Below, piece by piece: positions 63,634 to 64,000 of a stretch of 64,000 nucleotides of DNA. Origin of the DNA: Saccharothrix sp. NRRL B-16348 (GTDB lineage: Bacteria; Actinomycetota; Actinomycetes; Mycobacteriales; Pseudonocardiaceae); the NCBI RefSeq assembly GCF_001280085.1, contig NZ_LGED01000212.1:1-64000 (forward strand), written 5' to 3'. The position numbers and the translations under genes are program-made. The notes under the pieces were generated by a model, which saw nothing but the letters and a program-made list of their open reading frames with translations, was not told the origin of the DNA and ran no database searches. The stretch's first letter is position 1. Each line of letters starts with the position of its first letter.

Positions 63634-64000
63634 ACGCGACGGGCAACCGCATCCTCACCACCCTTGCGAAGGCAGGCGAGCAGGGACTGGACGGGCTGGG
63701 GATCCAGGCCGGTACCGCGCTGGGAGTGGGCACCAGCTACCCGCACCTACTGCGGCTGGACAGCGCCGGGCTCGTGACGCACAGGTGGGAACAGCGTCGA
63801 CCCGGCACCCCACGCCGCCGCCTCTACCAGGTTACCGACCTCGGGCGGGCGGAGGCACGCCAACTGGAGCTGCTGCCGCCACCCCGATCGACGCACCACC
63901 CGCTGCGCCTGTGGGGACGCGTCCCAGGTCGACGCTCGACCGGGTCGGTCACCACGTACACGACCGGCACGGGCGTGTCGAGGTCGGCCAGGGCGACGGG
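63630..64000 (+). CDS. PadR-like winged-helix regulator (3' end outside window)
   Basis: ATG 63630 overlaps the previous stop by 4 bp. The first 90 residues form a winged helix: RILTTLAKAGEQGLDGLGIQ, then YPHLLRLDSAGLVTHRWEQR and RRRLYQVTDLGRAEARQ. The wing and recognition-helix wording fits PadR-type regulators. The frame stays open to the window edge. It probably controls the adjacent cluster. Confidence 0.75.
   Translation, partial: MNATGNRILTTLAKAGEQGLDGLGIQAGTALGVGTSYPHLLRLDSAGLVTHRWEQRRPGTPRRRLYQVTDLGRAEARQLELLPPPRSTHHPLRLWGRVPGRRSTGSVTTYTTGTGVSRSARAT

Noticed and set aside
1..64000. tRNA and rRNA genes
   Set aside because: No cloverleaf with a T-loop/CCA pattern or rRNA-like stretch was noticed while reading. 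A covariance-model scan was not possible here.

Overview
This is a high-GC actinomycete chromosome segment. GTG and TTG starts are common, genes are often coupled by 4-bp overlaps, and STAND/TPR regulators, DUF574-type methyltransferases, HTH-TPR regulators and actinobacterial DnaE2 are all present. The gene set resembles Pseudonocardiaceae (Saccharothrix, Actinosynnema or Lentzea relatives). That placement is inference; nothing here fixes the genus. Most of the window is accessory DNA.

Layout. 1-2.6 kb: the C-terminal half of a STAND/TPR protein, then a decayed ATP-dependent DNA ligase. 2.7-6.1 kb: intact dnaE2 (error-prone DNA polymerase III alpha). 6.1-18.8 kb: a tandem array of Tn7-like transposon ends that begins 17 bp after the dnaE2 stop codon. 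Two segments carry only a STAND/TPR gene. The third carries TnsA, a frameshifted TnsB and a frameshifted TnsC, with a secreted protein and an ECF sigma/membrane-protein pair as cargo. 18.9-21 kb: a small conserved protein, a secreted CHAP protein and a membrane-anchored HTH protein. 21.2-27.9 kb: a membrane-anchored CHAT (caspase-like) protease operon facing a divergent membrane/TPR gene. 28.3-30.7 kb: an HTH-TPR regulator plus aminoglycoside-phosphotransferase-like kinase pair. 31-38 kb: a DUF574 methyltransferase, two coupled vWA-like membrane proteins (one with a beta-propeller-like region), an IS5-type remnant and a TPR gene whose 3' end runs into that IS.

38-47 kb is a defective tailed-phage remnant (HNH, PAPS-reductase-like protein, terminase small and large, portal, SU10-type capsid, head-tail connector). 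Several of its genes carry stops, frameshifts or deletions, and two lower-GC membrane genes are inserted in the opposite orientation. 47-54 kb holds a TraB/PrgY-family protein, a broken protein-L-isoaspartate methyltransferase, a Tn3-family transposase fragment, small membrane proteins and a 2H (2'-5' RNA ligase-like) protein. 54.6-56.9 kb is a second copy of the HTH-TPR/kinase pair. 57.3-64 kb is a same-strand cluster: a frameshifted STAND/TPR ATPase, two paralogous TPR proteins, a DUF574-like protein and the start of a PadR-like regulator.

Two themes recur. One is signalling or conflict-type architecture: STAND ATPases, CHAT protease, vWA, TPR and XRE proteins. The other is mobile-element decay. 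Where a frameshift direction can be read, it is nearly always a single-base loss, so sequencing or assembly error must be excluded before the tnsB, tnsC, terminase and STAND genes are treated as true pseudogenes.
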